Shown piece by piece: positions 8,944 to 20,745 of a stretch of 64,000 bases of DNA; positions within the stretch are counted from its first letter, which is position 1; each line of letters starts with the position of its first letter. The position numbers and the translations under genes are program-made. The DNA comes from Chrysemys picta bellii (Eukaryota > Chordata > Testudines > Emydidae), in contig NC_088800.1 in assembly GCF_011386835.1 (NCBI RefSeq), positions 58,929,439 to 58,993,438 of the forward strand. The letters run 5' to 3'. A model generated the notes under the pieces. It had not been told where the DNA came from, ran no database searches, and saw only the letters and a program-made list of their open reading frames with translations.

Positions 8944-8949
8944 ACATAA

Positions 8950-9290
8950 ATGATTGAATCGGAAGGGGATATCTCAGATCACCTTGTCCAGCTCCTTTGG
9001 TCACAAGAATTAGATCCCACCCTATCCTTTCCATAACTATATCTAATCTTTCCTCAAAAACATCTAATGATGCTACCATTATCTCATCAGGCAGACTGTT
9101 CTACTGTCTGTCCTTATCATGAAACATTTTTTTTCTTAATAAACCCAGTTAAATGTATCCCGTTATTTTTTGTCTTGCTTCTTGTGACCAATGTGACTAC
9201 TTTCTTGTCCTCTTCACCTTATTCCCTCAAATATTTCTACTGAGTCATTTCTACTTTCATTAAGCTATGGTTATTCTCTGAGAAGACTCT
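8950..9290 (-). mobile_element. CR1 3' fragment
   Basis: Read on the minus strand, the order of words matches the CR1 tails at 32975 and 35005 (soluble match over CTTCTTGTGACC, AACAGTCTGCC and the GATAGGGTGGGATCT block). Divergence is high. Confidence 0.5.
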
Positions 9291-9704
9291 TACTTAAATG
9301 GCATCATGGGGTTTTGTGTTTGTGTCTCAATGATCAAATTTGCATAAGAGATTTTTTTATTAACTGCCAGCTCTGCATATTCTATGGACAATAGGGAAGT
9401 CAAGACAGCCTGTGTTCTTTCAGGCTCATGCATCACCCACCATTGCTAATAAAGATTTTGTATATGTGATATAACTAATAATTCTGCTGTGGATGCATAA
9501 TGCAGAGAATTCAGTTCTTTCTGCCATAGATAAATTGGCACTGCAATGCTAAAAGAAATGACATGAAACACAATACTGGGTTTTTTTTGTTTGTTTAATA
9601 ACATCTGCAGATCCCTTTCATAATGCCTATGGAGAGCAGATCTGGGATGCAGAAGGTGCTATTTTTACATAGTCACTTGTCTGATCATGACTATAATTTC
9701 AGCA

Positions 9705-9900
9705 TCTTTGCAGGAAGAGGTGGCCAAGTGGACAGAGCATAGTACTAGCATCCAGGTCTCCCTGAGTTCTAAACCTCACTATTAATAGTGCTAAAGATAG
9801 TATAGAGTAGTGCTTCCCTGCCTCAGAGGGGTATTGCGAGGATAAATGCATAAAAGATTATAAGAGACACAGATACCATAGTAATAGGATCCATATAAGT
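9705..9900 (+). repeat. MIR-like SINE
   Basis: A tRNA-derived head (GTGGCCAAGTGGACAGAGCA) leads to a tail with a CTCAGAGGGGTATTGCGAGGATAAATGC block, the usual MIR order on the plus strand. Confidence 0.5.
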
Positions 9901-10349
9901 AACTTAAGAAGTTATTTTGTAAACACCCGTGGTCTGATCTTGCATCCTTTTAAAGTCACTGACAAAGTCCCCATTGGCTTCAATATTTTGCAGGATCAGG
10001 TCTCTGGTGGTCAAATTTAGGGAACTAAATTGGGCAATAAAGCATTTTATTAAATGTGAATCATTGTTCAGCTGTATAGTGGAAGGAGATAAGGACAACA
10101 TTGAGAGAAACACCTGTCATATCAAAATTAACTGTTGCTGTGCAGTGGTAAGGCATGTACTGTATCACTCACATGGACTCCAAGGACAATAAGTCCCCTC
10201 CATAATAGGGTGTTGAAGTGAGGAAGAATCTAATTTTTCAGATTCTAGTAAAGAGGGATTGTGAATGGGCTAGGATGCTAACCTATACTTGAAAGAGGGA
10301 AGGCATGAGAGACTCCCTTTGACTTCACTGGCTTGTGATCAAGTCCCAA
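9901..10349. other. Unassigned intergenic stretch
   Basis: I see no gene or repeat end here. The two small opposing reading frames at about 9904-10192 overlap each other and have no motif. Confidence 0.4.
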
Positions 10350-10455
10350 GGTAGGATTTTCAATGGACATGAGAAGTTAGATGCCAAATTCCTGTTGAAT
10401 TTCAATGGGCATAGGGTGTCTAATTCCCTTAGGTCCATCTGAAAATTCCATCCTT
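10350..10455. repeat. Short hairpin repeat
   Basis: The arms GGATTTTCAATGGACATGAG and ATTCCCTTAGGTCCATCTGAAAATTCC pair imperfectly around an internal AATTTCAATGGG. Same type as 34035-34140. Confidence 0.55.
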
Positions 10456-11761
10456 AGCATTCAAACTCACCCCTTTCCTGCAGTCGTTATACTGATGACT
10501 CAAAAACAATAGCACAGTGTAAATCCCTGAACTTTCTCTCTGACCTAGACTGTCTCTAGAGTTTCCTTCTTGGACCTCCTCTGTCTCTATCTTCCTAGTT
10601 CACTTTCCAGAGAGCCATTCCCACATCCCTTACATCACAGGTATTGTTAACATGCCACACCAATTTTCTAACACCCGCTAATGGGATTAGCAGAAGACCT
10701 CTGTTACAGGGCTATATAAAAAAGGAGGGAAGAGGTGAGACACGTTGCTGAGACAGAACACATGGACATTTCCAGACGGGTATGTTGGGACACAAAAAAG
10801 CAGCCTGTTTGACACAATGAACTTTTTAACAGAGCCAATTTACATATTGCTTAACCATACTACATAACTAAGCTTAGACCCTAGCTAATTGCCCTTTTTT
10901 CAATGATAAAACTATAGTGTCTGTGTCCTTCTTAACTTTTACTTTGGGATTTTTCTCTTTACTTTTTACCCTCGGACAAATAAACTTGGGTAACTGGAGG
11001 TTGTTTTGGAGTTACCTGCTGTTGGGCATCTTGGAGAGAAGGAAATTGAATCTGACCTCAGAGATAGCTGAGTCTTGTGTAGGGAAAACGGGGATCATAA
11101 GGGGAGAAGACAGGTATAGGATACTGGAAGCTGTTTGTTACCTGTGTAGGTAGTGGGGGAAAGCCAGATACCCTTGAGGTATGAGGTTATACTAGTACAA
11201 CTTGGCTGTAGTAATACAGCTTTAATTTTACTGGCAAAAGATGGCTTACAAAAACAATAAAAAACCAAGCAAAATTATTCATATCAGCAAGAACTATACA
11301 ATATTGACTCTCACAAATAAACTTATCAGTTATTTGGGAAAAACACATTCCTGAATACTTCTTGTAAATGGATCCCATAAATTATGTGGGTGAAAAGTTT
11401 TAGAAATCTGTTAAAAGGTAGGCATAGCAAATGCTGGGTTTAAAAGTGACAAAAATAGGTGAATGATGATCACTGTATGGAAACAGCATCTAAAGTGTGT
11501 CCTCTAGTAGATGGTGGTAAATCAATATCCTGAATGAAATTTTAAGTTCCCATTGATGGAAAGCTTTTGGAAGAAGGATTATAGGAGGAATCAAAGTACA
11601 CATTGAAAATCCTTCAGTGGCAAAATTGTTGAATTATATGTGACTAAATCAGTGCATTAAATAAAAGGATAAACTTGTAAGCATTATGAAGTATACTAGC
11701 AGATATACTTTGAAGAAATACATAAAATGTGTAAGGGTTTTCAAGGAATGTTGAATGCTCA
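10456..11761. other. Unassigned stretch with a possible degenerate LTR
   Basis: A TATA-like GGGCTATATAAAAAAGG at about 10708-10724 is followed about 250 bp later by AATAAA (10978-10983), the spacing of a plus-strand LTR. No termini or target duplication were found, so this is only a suggestion. Confidence 0.2.
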
Positions 11762-11825
11762 GAATCAGAATTATAGGACTGGAAGGGACCCCGGGAGGTC
11801 TTTTACTACAGTCCCCTGCAGTCTT
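11762..11825 (-). repeat. CR1 3' terminal scrap
   Basis: The words AGAATTATAGGACTGGAAGGGACC and GGGAGGTC match the reverse complement of the CR1 end. Confidence 0.5.
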
Positions 11826-11829
11826 CTTA

Positions 11830-11915
11830 CAGAGTTCTGTGTAAGCTCGAAAGCTTGTCTCTCTCACCAACAGAAGTTGGTCCAGTAAAAGATACTATCT
11901 CACCCACCTTGTCTC
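11830..11915 (+). repeat. Penelope-like 3' tail fragment
   Basis: GCTCGAAAGCTTGTCTCTCTC followed by CACCCACCTTGTCTCTCTAA is a stock 3' end of turtle Penelope-like copies. That link is recalled, not computed. Confidence 0.45.
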
Positions 11916-12009
11916 TCTAAAGTTACATATGTGATTTGATGGACATGACCCATATATAACTCTTTATCTGAAAAAAACTGACCTTTAAAAATACTCACTG
12001 GCTAAGTAA

Positions 12010-12130
12010 CTATTAGGTTGCTGTCGTACAGATGGTAAACTGAGGTTCAGAGAGGTCTAAGTGATTTTACTAAAGGCACTTAATAAATCAGTGCTAGAGC
12101 CAGGTAAAGAACCCAAAAGTCCTGACCCTT
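12010..12130 (-). repeat. MIR-like fragment
   Basis: ACAGATGGTAAACTGAGGTTCAGAGAGG and GTGCTAGAGCCAGG are the inverted core and 5' side of MIR. The rest of 11916-12921 shows nothing recognisable. Confidence 0.6.
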
Positions 12131-12921
12131 AGTTACTGTTGGACAAACACGCTACTTTATTTATGTGAGTGATAAGTGTATAAGAGAACAAGACTGCCAT
12201 GTCTTTTAATAATGTGGCAATGAGTAGGTGAAGAATAATGTGGAGGAAATGAAATGCTTAGAACTATTTGCTGGAGGTTTGAGAGAGGTAGAATAAAAAT
12301 CAGGTTGTTTTAAGCCAAAATGAAATCTCTTAAGTATTGTTGCTTACTTACGGCTGATTGAGCATTCAAGTGAAATTCAAGCTCAAGAATGTGTGTTGTG
12401 TGAAGTCAATCTCCTTTAATGGACAAAATAATATTAAAGCCATTCTGTTGCACATGTAGAGCTCAGGATCCCACCCAGAACCAGGCCCTGGTAAATTCAT
12501 CTGAGTTATTCAACAGTCAAAGCTTTTAATGGGTCTTACCTAAATCCCATGTTCCTGATTTGATTAAACACGCTAATTGTCAGAATTGCTACTGAGTTTG
12601 GATGGGAGTACACAGTTTTAAACAGCAAGAGACTGACTAACATAATTTCCCTTGAAGCTGCTAAAATTAAGCAATAAAGCAGTATAAATAGTATGGGGCA
12701 CCTGATTTCTTAAAATACCTCTACTGCTACAGGAAAATTAAGCCTAAATGTTTAATCTAATGGACTAACAACTGAAGCTTTTTCTACATTCCTGAGGCTG
12801 GACTGCTAGCCACACTATGCATTCTCTGAAACCAAACAACTGGAGTCAACAAAACTCAACAACCTAGTAGCAACATTTGAAATAAACTCAACTCTCCAAC
12901 CTGTCCTATGCTATCTTAGTC

Positions 12922-13254
12922 TGTGATGGGGCATGGCTCCCATCCCAATTGGGAGAAGGCTAACAAGCTCCTCTGGGCTCAATCTCTACCAAATAGAGAC
13001 ACCTGCAGAACTTGTTCCAGCTGGGGGAAGCAAGCTTGTACAAAAGAGAGCTGGTCATAGGAAGGGGTGACAATAAGGCAGAAATCTGCACTGCCACAGA
13101 AGGAGCTGACTCTTGTTACCAGAGTAGCTGAGACAGAAACAGTTAACAAGTTTCTGCCACCCAAAGACTTACCAAACCCCAAAAAGACCTTCGAAAGGAG
13201 AAAGGCTTTGAACTTGCCTGGGTGTGAGCCCCAAGAAAGGTCGTGCCTGTCACA
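12922..13254 (+). repeat. Possible solo LTR
   Basis: It starts TGTGATGGGG like the LTR at 31761 and ends CCTGTCACA. I found no target duplication, and an internal match to 31761 beyond the first bases is not evident. Confidence 0.35.
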
Positions 13255-14529
13255 GAGCCCAATAACAAAATATCTCAACTCTAGCAATTTACTGAGGTTG
13301 AAACTTAAGTGTCATGAATTTGACCTTACCTCTGCTCAGTAGAGGCCTACTCCAAAACCTAAATCAGTGGGAATCTTTCCAGTGATTTCAGAGGGCCACA
13401 GATCAGTCCCTCACTTATCAACAGGCTCTTCACCTAAATCTTGATCTTAAGCACTCTGTTTGAGTTTTCTGATACGGCAAATGAGATTTCATCGCTTGTG
13501 CTCTCCTACTCGCCAGATGAGCTTTTGTCATATCAGACTGAGAGAACAAATTGACTCTTAACAGCTATCCAGATCAGCAAAGAAGTTCTTGTAACAGGTT
13601 CTCAGGAAGTATAGCTCATGTGAGCTCCCTAGATTATCAAAGAGAAAGCCACCACAGTTATGTGCCTTAGCATAAATGACTTCAGTATAATTCTTCAGCA
13701 CGAAGATTAGGGTTTCACCTTGGTTTTAGCTGTTCTCCAGAAAAATTGGCTCATCAGGCCAGCAAGGGGATTATGCAGCCCTGCAAATAATATTTTTCCT
13801 TATCTGTCTGTCAGTCACTATAGCTCTCTGGTACAGATACCTGGCTGGTAAGGCACGGTCTCACTAAGTAATATATCAGAAATTTAGTTTTGGTAACTTT
13901 CGCTCTGGACTCTTCCACACAGAAGTTCTCTTCTCCTTTCCACCTAGTTTATACCTGTGTAATGCTAATGGTTTCAGTGGAGGTGCACCTGGTTTAGCTC
14001 AGAAGGAGAGGAAAATCAGGCCCTTGGTTTTTTTGCCTGTAGAATTTCCCAGCAGTAACAACCACAAACCAGAGGTTTGAAACTTCTTCAAGTAGGAAAT
14101 GAAAATCCCCTTCAGCACCATCAGAAGCAGAATCTAGGAAAAGCTAACTCTAAATTGTTAGTAGAGATGCTTAAAAGTTGAGTTTCAGTTCAGTTCTTAT
14201 GTCAGAGCCAAATTCATCCCTGGTGTCACGACTTTGACTTCAGTGGAATTAAGCAAGGGGTGGATTTAGTGCTTCTATCTTAATTTGTCTTGAAGAAGGC
14301 AGTGTACCAGAAATGATGTGTAGTAGACATATGAGAAATAAAACATTGCAGTGTGTGTGGTTATTTTGAGTACTGCTGTATTTGGATGTGTAGCAGGCAT
14401 GATGCCAAATGTCTAGTGCTTCTGGCACCCAAGAAGTGTGTTTCTCCATAGTAGCACTTGCAGACCTGTGTTTTGCCAGTTGGAATTCATTAACGCTGTG
14501 GGGTGGGGGTGAATAGACTAACAGAGAGG
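13255..14529. other. Unassigned intergenic stretch
   Basis: There are no convincing genes. A small hairpin repeat of the GACTTCAGTGGAATTA type lies at about 14205-14272. Confidence 0.4.
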
Positions 14530-14820
14530 AAGGATGATTTGTGGTTAAGGCATAGGAAATCTGGGTTTAACTTCTGATTCTGCCACAGATGCACTCTAAC
14601 ACCTTGGGCAATTCATTTAATCCACATCTTTGTTCTCCATATGTAAAACGGGGCTGATAATGTTTCCATTCTTCCAGCCTGTCTGTCTCTTTGTTCTTAG
14701 ATTGTAAATTATTTGGGGTTGGACCTGTTTCTTTTTATGTGCATTTTCAGCATTTAGCTCAAAGAGGCCATCATTTTGGTTGAGGCCTTTAAGTGCTACC
14801 ATAATAGTGATAATCAATAG
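14530..14820 (+). repeat. MIR-like SINE with long tail
   Basis: The order is GGTTTAACTTCTGATTCTGCCAC, CACCTTGGGCAATTCATTTAA, ATATGTAAAACGGGGCTGATAATG, then the tail TTCTTAGATTGTAAATTATTTGGGG. The same tail occurs after other SINE heads at 27660 and 42500. Confidence 0.65.
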
Positions 14821-14844
14821 AATATACCTAGCTCTTATATACAA

Positions 14845-15020
14845 CTTTTCATCAGCATATCTCAAAACACTTTACAAAGGAGGTCAGTGACATTAGCCCT
14901 GTTTTATAGACTGGGAAAACTCTGATACAGGGCTGTGACATGACTTGCCCGAGGTCATTCCGTAGATTAGTGGTAGAGCTGGGAATACAGCCCAGGTTTC
15001 CTGGATCTCAATCCAGCACA
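14845..15020 (-). repeat. MIR-like SINE
   Basis: CTCAAAACACTTTACAAAGGAGG, TGACTTGCCCGAGGTCATTCC and GAGCTGGGAATACAGCCCAGG form the reverse-complement MIR order. Confidence 0.7.
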
Positions 15021-16899
15021 AATACTACATAGAAATAATGAGAACAAAAGCAAACTCTGGGTTTCTTGTCCCATAATCGCAACCTGGAACCTTAATTACC
15101 CAGTTAGATGACTCCCTCACATTTGCTAAAACCTAAATATCGTCTTGTCACTGTAAATTTCCATAAATCTCCAATATTTTGAATAATATGTCTAAGCAAC
15201 CTGAGTCACTTCGTCTCCAGTGTGAATAATCTTAGGCTCTTTAGCATTGCCTTGCAATCAAGATCCTTAAAGCATGGAATTATCCTGGTTGAACTTTGTA
15301 GCACCTCATATTATCATTCCTGTGAGAAAGTGACATGGAATGTAGTATTATAAATGCCACTGTGATAGTCAGGATGTCAGTGCTTCTGATTACTTTGCTT
15401 GCTGGACTTTTTAACATGTAGCATAATGCTGGCTGGCGTTTAGTTTTTAATACCACAGCCATGAGTTCAGATTAATGAATTTACAAGGATTTATCACTAA
15501 CAGCCTCTACTTGGTGAAGTTCTGGTCCCAAGCACAAGAAAAAGAGCTTTATACAGAGGACCTGTTCACCTGAGTTGGAAGTAATAATCTCTCACTTTAG
15601 GAGCTTCAGTAGTAAAGACAGCTGACCATTTGCGCTAAAGGCGTACCTTCATTAGCTGGTAGCTGTAGTAGGCTATCACCATACTATGTGGGCCAGTCAC
15701 TAGAGGGGCTCACATAACACACAGTGAATCAGTGGCTTACACACTTTGTCTCCCACTCCAACCCATGGGATTTGAGGACAGTAGATTTACACTGTAGAGG
15801 ACCCACTAGCCCAGCATCTGCACTGTCCCAGCCTGCTCACAGTGATCTTTCTCTGCAGTACAGAGGGGTTGTGGTATTATTCTGTGTGGTGCTGGGCTCT
15901 CCACAGCACCCCTGCTCACTCCCAAACTAGTGGAAGATGTTTCTGCTGCATTGGAGGCCTTGCCTATCCATATTGGGGTGACAAGATTGGGCTCTAATTC
16001 TTTTACCAGTCAATACACCCCATTTTAAAGATGTATAATTTGCATGCTACACCAGATCTTTTTTCTTTATCAATCTATATTTTCCATTTTCTGGTTCATT
16101 ACCCTTAAGAATCCACATACTTTTGAATTACTTTGCTTTGTTCCATATTGTTCCAAATGTTGCTGTGCTTCTAATTTTGGAATCACCTGTGAATTGTAAA
16201 ATCCTATTCTGATGCACATTCCTTATCAGATCCAGTACTCTAACTAAATCGGGAACAATACAGATACCAAAATCTGCCAGTGCCTAACTGGAGAATTTTT
16301 CATTTATAGATCTTGGCATATTTCTTTTCTTTTCTTCTTCTTTTTTTTTTTAAAACCAGTCCCTATATACACAATAGTGTAAGCTAACAAAACCATCTCT
16401 GACAGAAGGGTACTTCAGGCTTCTTTCAAGCAGCAAATTATTTATGATAGAAGATCATATGCACAGTTCTTAGCTTTTTGTCTCAGTAGTGTGCACATTA
16501 CAACATAATGAATGCTGGTTGAAAATGCACTTTAGAAACTGAATAGACAAATAAGCCTTACTGGAAAAAAATCCCATCATTGGTAGAGATTATATCCTAT
16601 TGCTCCAAGATTTCTCTGTTGCACTTTAGATTAACGTAGATTAATACTAAGGGACTGATTTTCGGCACCTGTGGTTCCCTTTGACCTGAACTAGACTTTT
16701 GGGTGTTGGGCACTGTTGGCAAATCAATATATAAAGGCCTCACCGTGGTCTCACATATGCTGGAGTAACTTCTGTGATATCAAGGGAGTTACTCCTGATA
16801 TTTACACCAGTGTCAGTAGGATCCAAATGCTACTGAGGTGTTGAGTGGTTCTGCAATAGATATTTGGAGCCAACCTTTAAACATACAGTGATACCAAGG
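15021..16899. other. Unassigned intergenic stretch
   Basis: Holds a pyrimidine run at about 16321-16352 and a hairpin repeat at 16757-16830 (GGAGTAACTTC...GGAGTTACTCC). No gene is supported. Confidence 0.4.
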
Positions 16900-19135
16900 C
16901 AGGACTGGCCTTACCATGAGGCGAACTGAGGCAGCTGCCTCAGGTGCCAGACTGTGGGGGGGAGGGGGGGCACCACTAGGACCCAGAGTGTAGAAAATTG
17001 TGTCTGCTGCTGATGCATATGTATTCTCTCTGCTCTAGATGCACAGAGATGGTGGAGTGCTGTGCTGGAGGAAGGAGGGCACAAGAGACATAACAGGCAG
17101 GCAGGAGAAAAGGTGAGAGGGAATAACAGAAAGCAGCAGGAGCTGAAGGGAGAGCCTCTTATGTATCTCTCTAGCACCCCCAGGAGCCTGGACTGTTTAA
17201 CACCAGATTCTCAGGGAAATTCCTGTTTCCTGCTGCTTCCCTGAACCCACTTGAGAAGAACAGGCAGTCAACTGAAGTAGTAGGAGCCAGTTAGGCCCTT
17301 AAGACGCTGATATCTTCCCTCACTCAGGCCCTGCTACCAGCCTGCTTATTTGTCCCCTTCAATTGAATGTTGAGAGCCACTATAGCTGGCACAGAACAGC
17401 AGTCATGAGCGAAAGAAGAAAACGCCCCTCTGAGGCAGCATGCAGAAAAAGAAAGCAAGCAAAGGAAGCTTTTCTATCTAAGCAGGAAGGAGCTCTCCTG
17501 AGATACATAGACACAAATGTTCACGGTGAGCCTTCCAGCCCCAGTGAGGATGTGAGTGGTGAGGAGATGCCTGATCTTCCAGTTAGTCAGAGTGCAGGTG
17601 ACCTGGCAGCTACTGCAGCATCCATATCTCCATCTCAAATGGATTTAACCATCCACATTCCTGAAGAAAAGTGTAGATCAGAAAAGAGTGTGGTGGAGGC
17701 GCAAGAAACAGCTGCTGCTGAGTTTAGTTCCTTAAGTCTAGATGATCCAGGACTGTGGACCCACTTGAGCAGTAGCCTGAGTGACTTCCTTGTACTGTGT
17801 GGGCCATAGCAAGTGAAAAACTTCATGTTCCCCAAAGACAATGAATACAGAAGTTTCCATCCAACACATTACTGGCGTGAAATCCCCAATGGTGACAAAG
17901 TGGAGAGGCCATGGCTTATGTACTCAAAAACCCAGAATGCTGCATACTGTTTTTGTTGCAGACTCTTCCAATCTAATGTTCCAGCCACATTGAGTTCTAC
18001 AGGAACAAAGGACTGGAAAAATCTGTCTACAAATCTGGCATGTCATGAGAAGAGAGCAAATCACCAGAGAGCATTCCATAGGTGGAAAGAGCTTGAGATG
18101 AGACTAAGGTTAAAGGCCACCATAGACGATCAGCATCAAGAGAAGATTGCATCAGAGTCTCTTTATTAGCAAAATGTTCTGAAAAGGCTCATTGCCATTG
18201 TGAGAATGCTTGCTACCCAAAACCTAGCACTGCATGGCACTTCAGATCAGCTGTATGTGCCAAACAATGGAAACGTCCTTAAAATTGTGGAGTTGATGGC
18301 TGAGTTTGATGTTGCACTCCAGGGGCATCTAAGAAGAGTCACCACCCAAGAAATGTACACACACCACTACCTTGGAAAAACAATTCAAAATGAGATCATA
18401 CCGTTACTGGCAACAAAAGTCAAACAGAAGATTGTGGCAGATCTGAAGTCAGCAAGATATTACTCTGTTATTCTGGACTGCACACCTGACATCAGCCATA
18501 CGGAACAAATTACTTTAATGGTGCGTTTTGTAACCACAACAGAACCTAGTGAAAATGTCCCTGCAGTGGTGACTGTCAGAGAGCATTTTCTAGAATTTAT
18601 TGACATTGATGATACTACAGGAGCTGGTATGACAAATGTGCTTCTTAAAAAGCTAGAAGATATGGGAATTGCGATAGCTGACATGAGAGGTCAGGTCTAC
18701 GATAATGGTGGCAACATGAGAGGAAAGAACAGAGGAGTGCAGACACGGATCCGAGAATTAAATCCTCGAGATTTTTTTTGTCCCATGCAGTTCTCATACA
18801 TTGAACTTGGTGGTCAGTGATGCAGCATCAGCTTCTAGTGAGGCTGCTGAATTTTTTAATGTAATTCAAAGCATCTATGTATTTTTCTCTGCATCAACTC
18901 ATCAATGGCAAATTTTGAAGCAACATTTGGGAACATCCTTTCTGACACTGAAACCACTGAGTGCCACACGATGGGAAAGTCGAGTGAAGGCGATAAAGCC
19001 TATCAAACACCATATTGGGAAGATAGATGATGCGATAGTTGCCATTACGGAGGATAATGCTATGACAGGAACTGTTTATGGGAGAACAGTGGCAGAGGGA
19101 AATAACAACTCTCACCAGTGGTGCAGGCTATGATG
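16900..19135 (+). mobile_element. hAT transposon, ZMYM1-like, 3'-truncated
   Basis: The left terminus CAGGACTGGCCTTACCATGAGGCGAACTGAGG matches the left end of the MITE at 47770 almost base for base. A transposase-like gene follows. No matching right terminus GGCCAGCCCTG or second target duplication is visible after 19135, so the 3' end is lost. Confidence 0.75.
17363..19133 (+). pseudogene. hAT transposase (ZMYM1-like), broken
   Basis: A basic N-terminus (RKRPSEAACRKRK) leads to a TTF-type zinc-finger region (PWLMYSKTQNAAYCFCC at about 17904-17954). The hAT catalytic region follows, with VILDCTPDISHTEQ (about 18466-18507) and RGQVYDNGGNMRGKNRGVQ (about 18688-18744). Two TAG stops (17807-17809 and 18167-18169) interrupt one otherwise constant frame. 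A frameshift near 18780-18810, by a run of eight T, moves the rest (LVVSDAA to TRWESR) to another frame. The C-terminal hAT dimerisation domain is missing. The family's enzyme cuts and joins transposon ends. This copy cannot be functional. Confidence 0.8.
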
Positions 19136-19998
19136 ACCCCCCCACTCCAGGAGCTGGATCGTCTCCATATAGAGGTGATTTGGTAGAGCAGTAGAAATCA
19201 AATCATTAACACAAAAAATCCCCCCTTTTACAGGCACATCCTCGTAGTGCTAAGTTAGCTTTCCCATGTTATTTGCCTGATGTTATGGGATCTATTTTTT
19301 TCATTATCTTCCTGATCCTCTCAAATGATCATTGTGAAAAGGAAAGTGAAGAGAATGTCACCATCAAAAAACAATAAACCTTATCCTTTGTGAGACGTCT
19401 TATTTACATAACACATTACATTCCTCCCAATGGGCCTAGCCCTGTGCCATCAGGCAGGAAAGCTTCTAATGTTTCCAGAGAAATAAGCTTTGGTCAGTTA
19501 CTGTCTTCCTTTTTCTCTTCCTCTTCTTTCTGTGATACTTGCAGACAAATAAACTTTTGTGACACAATGACTTTAATAGCTTGCCTAAGAGCTGAGAATA
19601 TATATTTATTTTTGCTGAAGTGCCTTGATCATTTTATAGCCTTTCCTTTGACACAAAAATAGAGCGGCCATAGAAACATAAATCAGTGACACAGGGTCTT
19701 TGATGGTCAATTGGAAGAGCTGGTCAATTTAGTTGTTGGATTTTTTTTTCTGTTCTTCTGGATCATAGTTTTATAGAGTTGGAGCCAGACTGCTATGGAT
19801 ACCATTGGATCGGTCCTTTGTTCATTACTCATAATTCTGCAATGAAAAGCTTTTCCTGACATTCGGGTTAATGGCTTTTCGCAAACTATTTGTAATGAGG
19901 GCTACTGTGATGAATTTGGTGTACGGTCTACATTCCTATCCTTTCTTTCATTGCGTGATCTCACCATTATAAACAAGAATGGCACCAGAAGAAGTTAT

Positions 19999-20034
<36 letters not shown>

Positions 20035-20634
20035 TTAGTTGCATATGTTTATATGGTGGCAGGGCAAGCACACAACTTTTGCACACAAATGTGCTAACTT
20101 GAACCTCAATACCTATATATTCACTTATGAAAGTGTCTCCTGAGATATTTATGAGAACAGGAAACAGTTGCATGAATGTTCACAACAATGCGAGTAAAAG
20201 TACTCATGAACCTGATAGGACTGAATGTTCATGAATATTTTTTTTCACTATTCCTCCAGTTCCTAGGGATAGCATACACTCAGCAAAAGGGCATATCAGT
20301 GGCTCTGTGGGGAGACTTTCATTTGGTATAAAGTAGATCTAATTACCCATTGCAATAATGGGGACACTTTTAAATATAACAAGCCCACATATGGGGGATT
20401 GGATAGAGAAAATTCTCCTGAATTACAAAGGGAAACTTCAAGCTTCCTTCATAAAATAAGTTAAAGGACATTTTTTTGGTGAGAAAAGATTGCTCACTAG
20501 ATAAAGCTTCACTATTGGTGGTAATGCTTGCTGGGAAGTAATACACTGGTTATATTTTGCATGAAGTGGCACTAATTACTTTGTCACCGCAATCTATGGA
20601 CAAGAACTACATGGTAATTTTTATTGCAGATGTG
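19136..20634. other. Unassigned stretch with microsatellite
   Basis: Contains a compound microsatellite, (TA)n at 19999-20016 then (GA)n at 20017-20034. No gene is supported. Confidence 0.5.
19999..20034. repeat. (TA)n(GA)n microsatellite
   Basis: Nine TA units pass directly into about nine GA units. Confidence 0.95.
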
Positions 20635-20745
20635 GGTCAAATTCTGTTCTCTGCTATATAACTGTACATCCAGAGAAACTTTATTGTCTTCACTGGAGTT
20701 ATTCCAGAATTACAGTGGTGTAACTGGGAGGAGAATTTGGCCCAT
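20635..20745. repeat. Hairpin repeat (GGGTCAAATTC...GAATTTGGCCC)
   Basis: The arms GGGTCAAATTCTGTTCTC and GAGAATTTGGCCC pair. The centre has ACTGGAGTTATTCCAGAATTACA. Confidence 0.6.

Noticed and set aside
13067..13342. 91-codon frame that might be an exon
   Set aside because: It overlaps an equally long frame on the other strand, lies in a possible LTR, and has no recognisable domain.
19999..20034. Possible regulatory GAGA element
   Set aside because: It is a plain compound microsatellite without flanking promoter signals.
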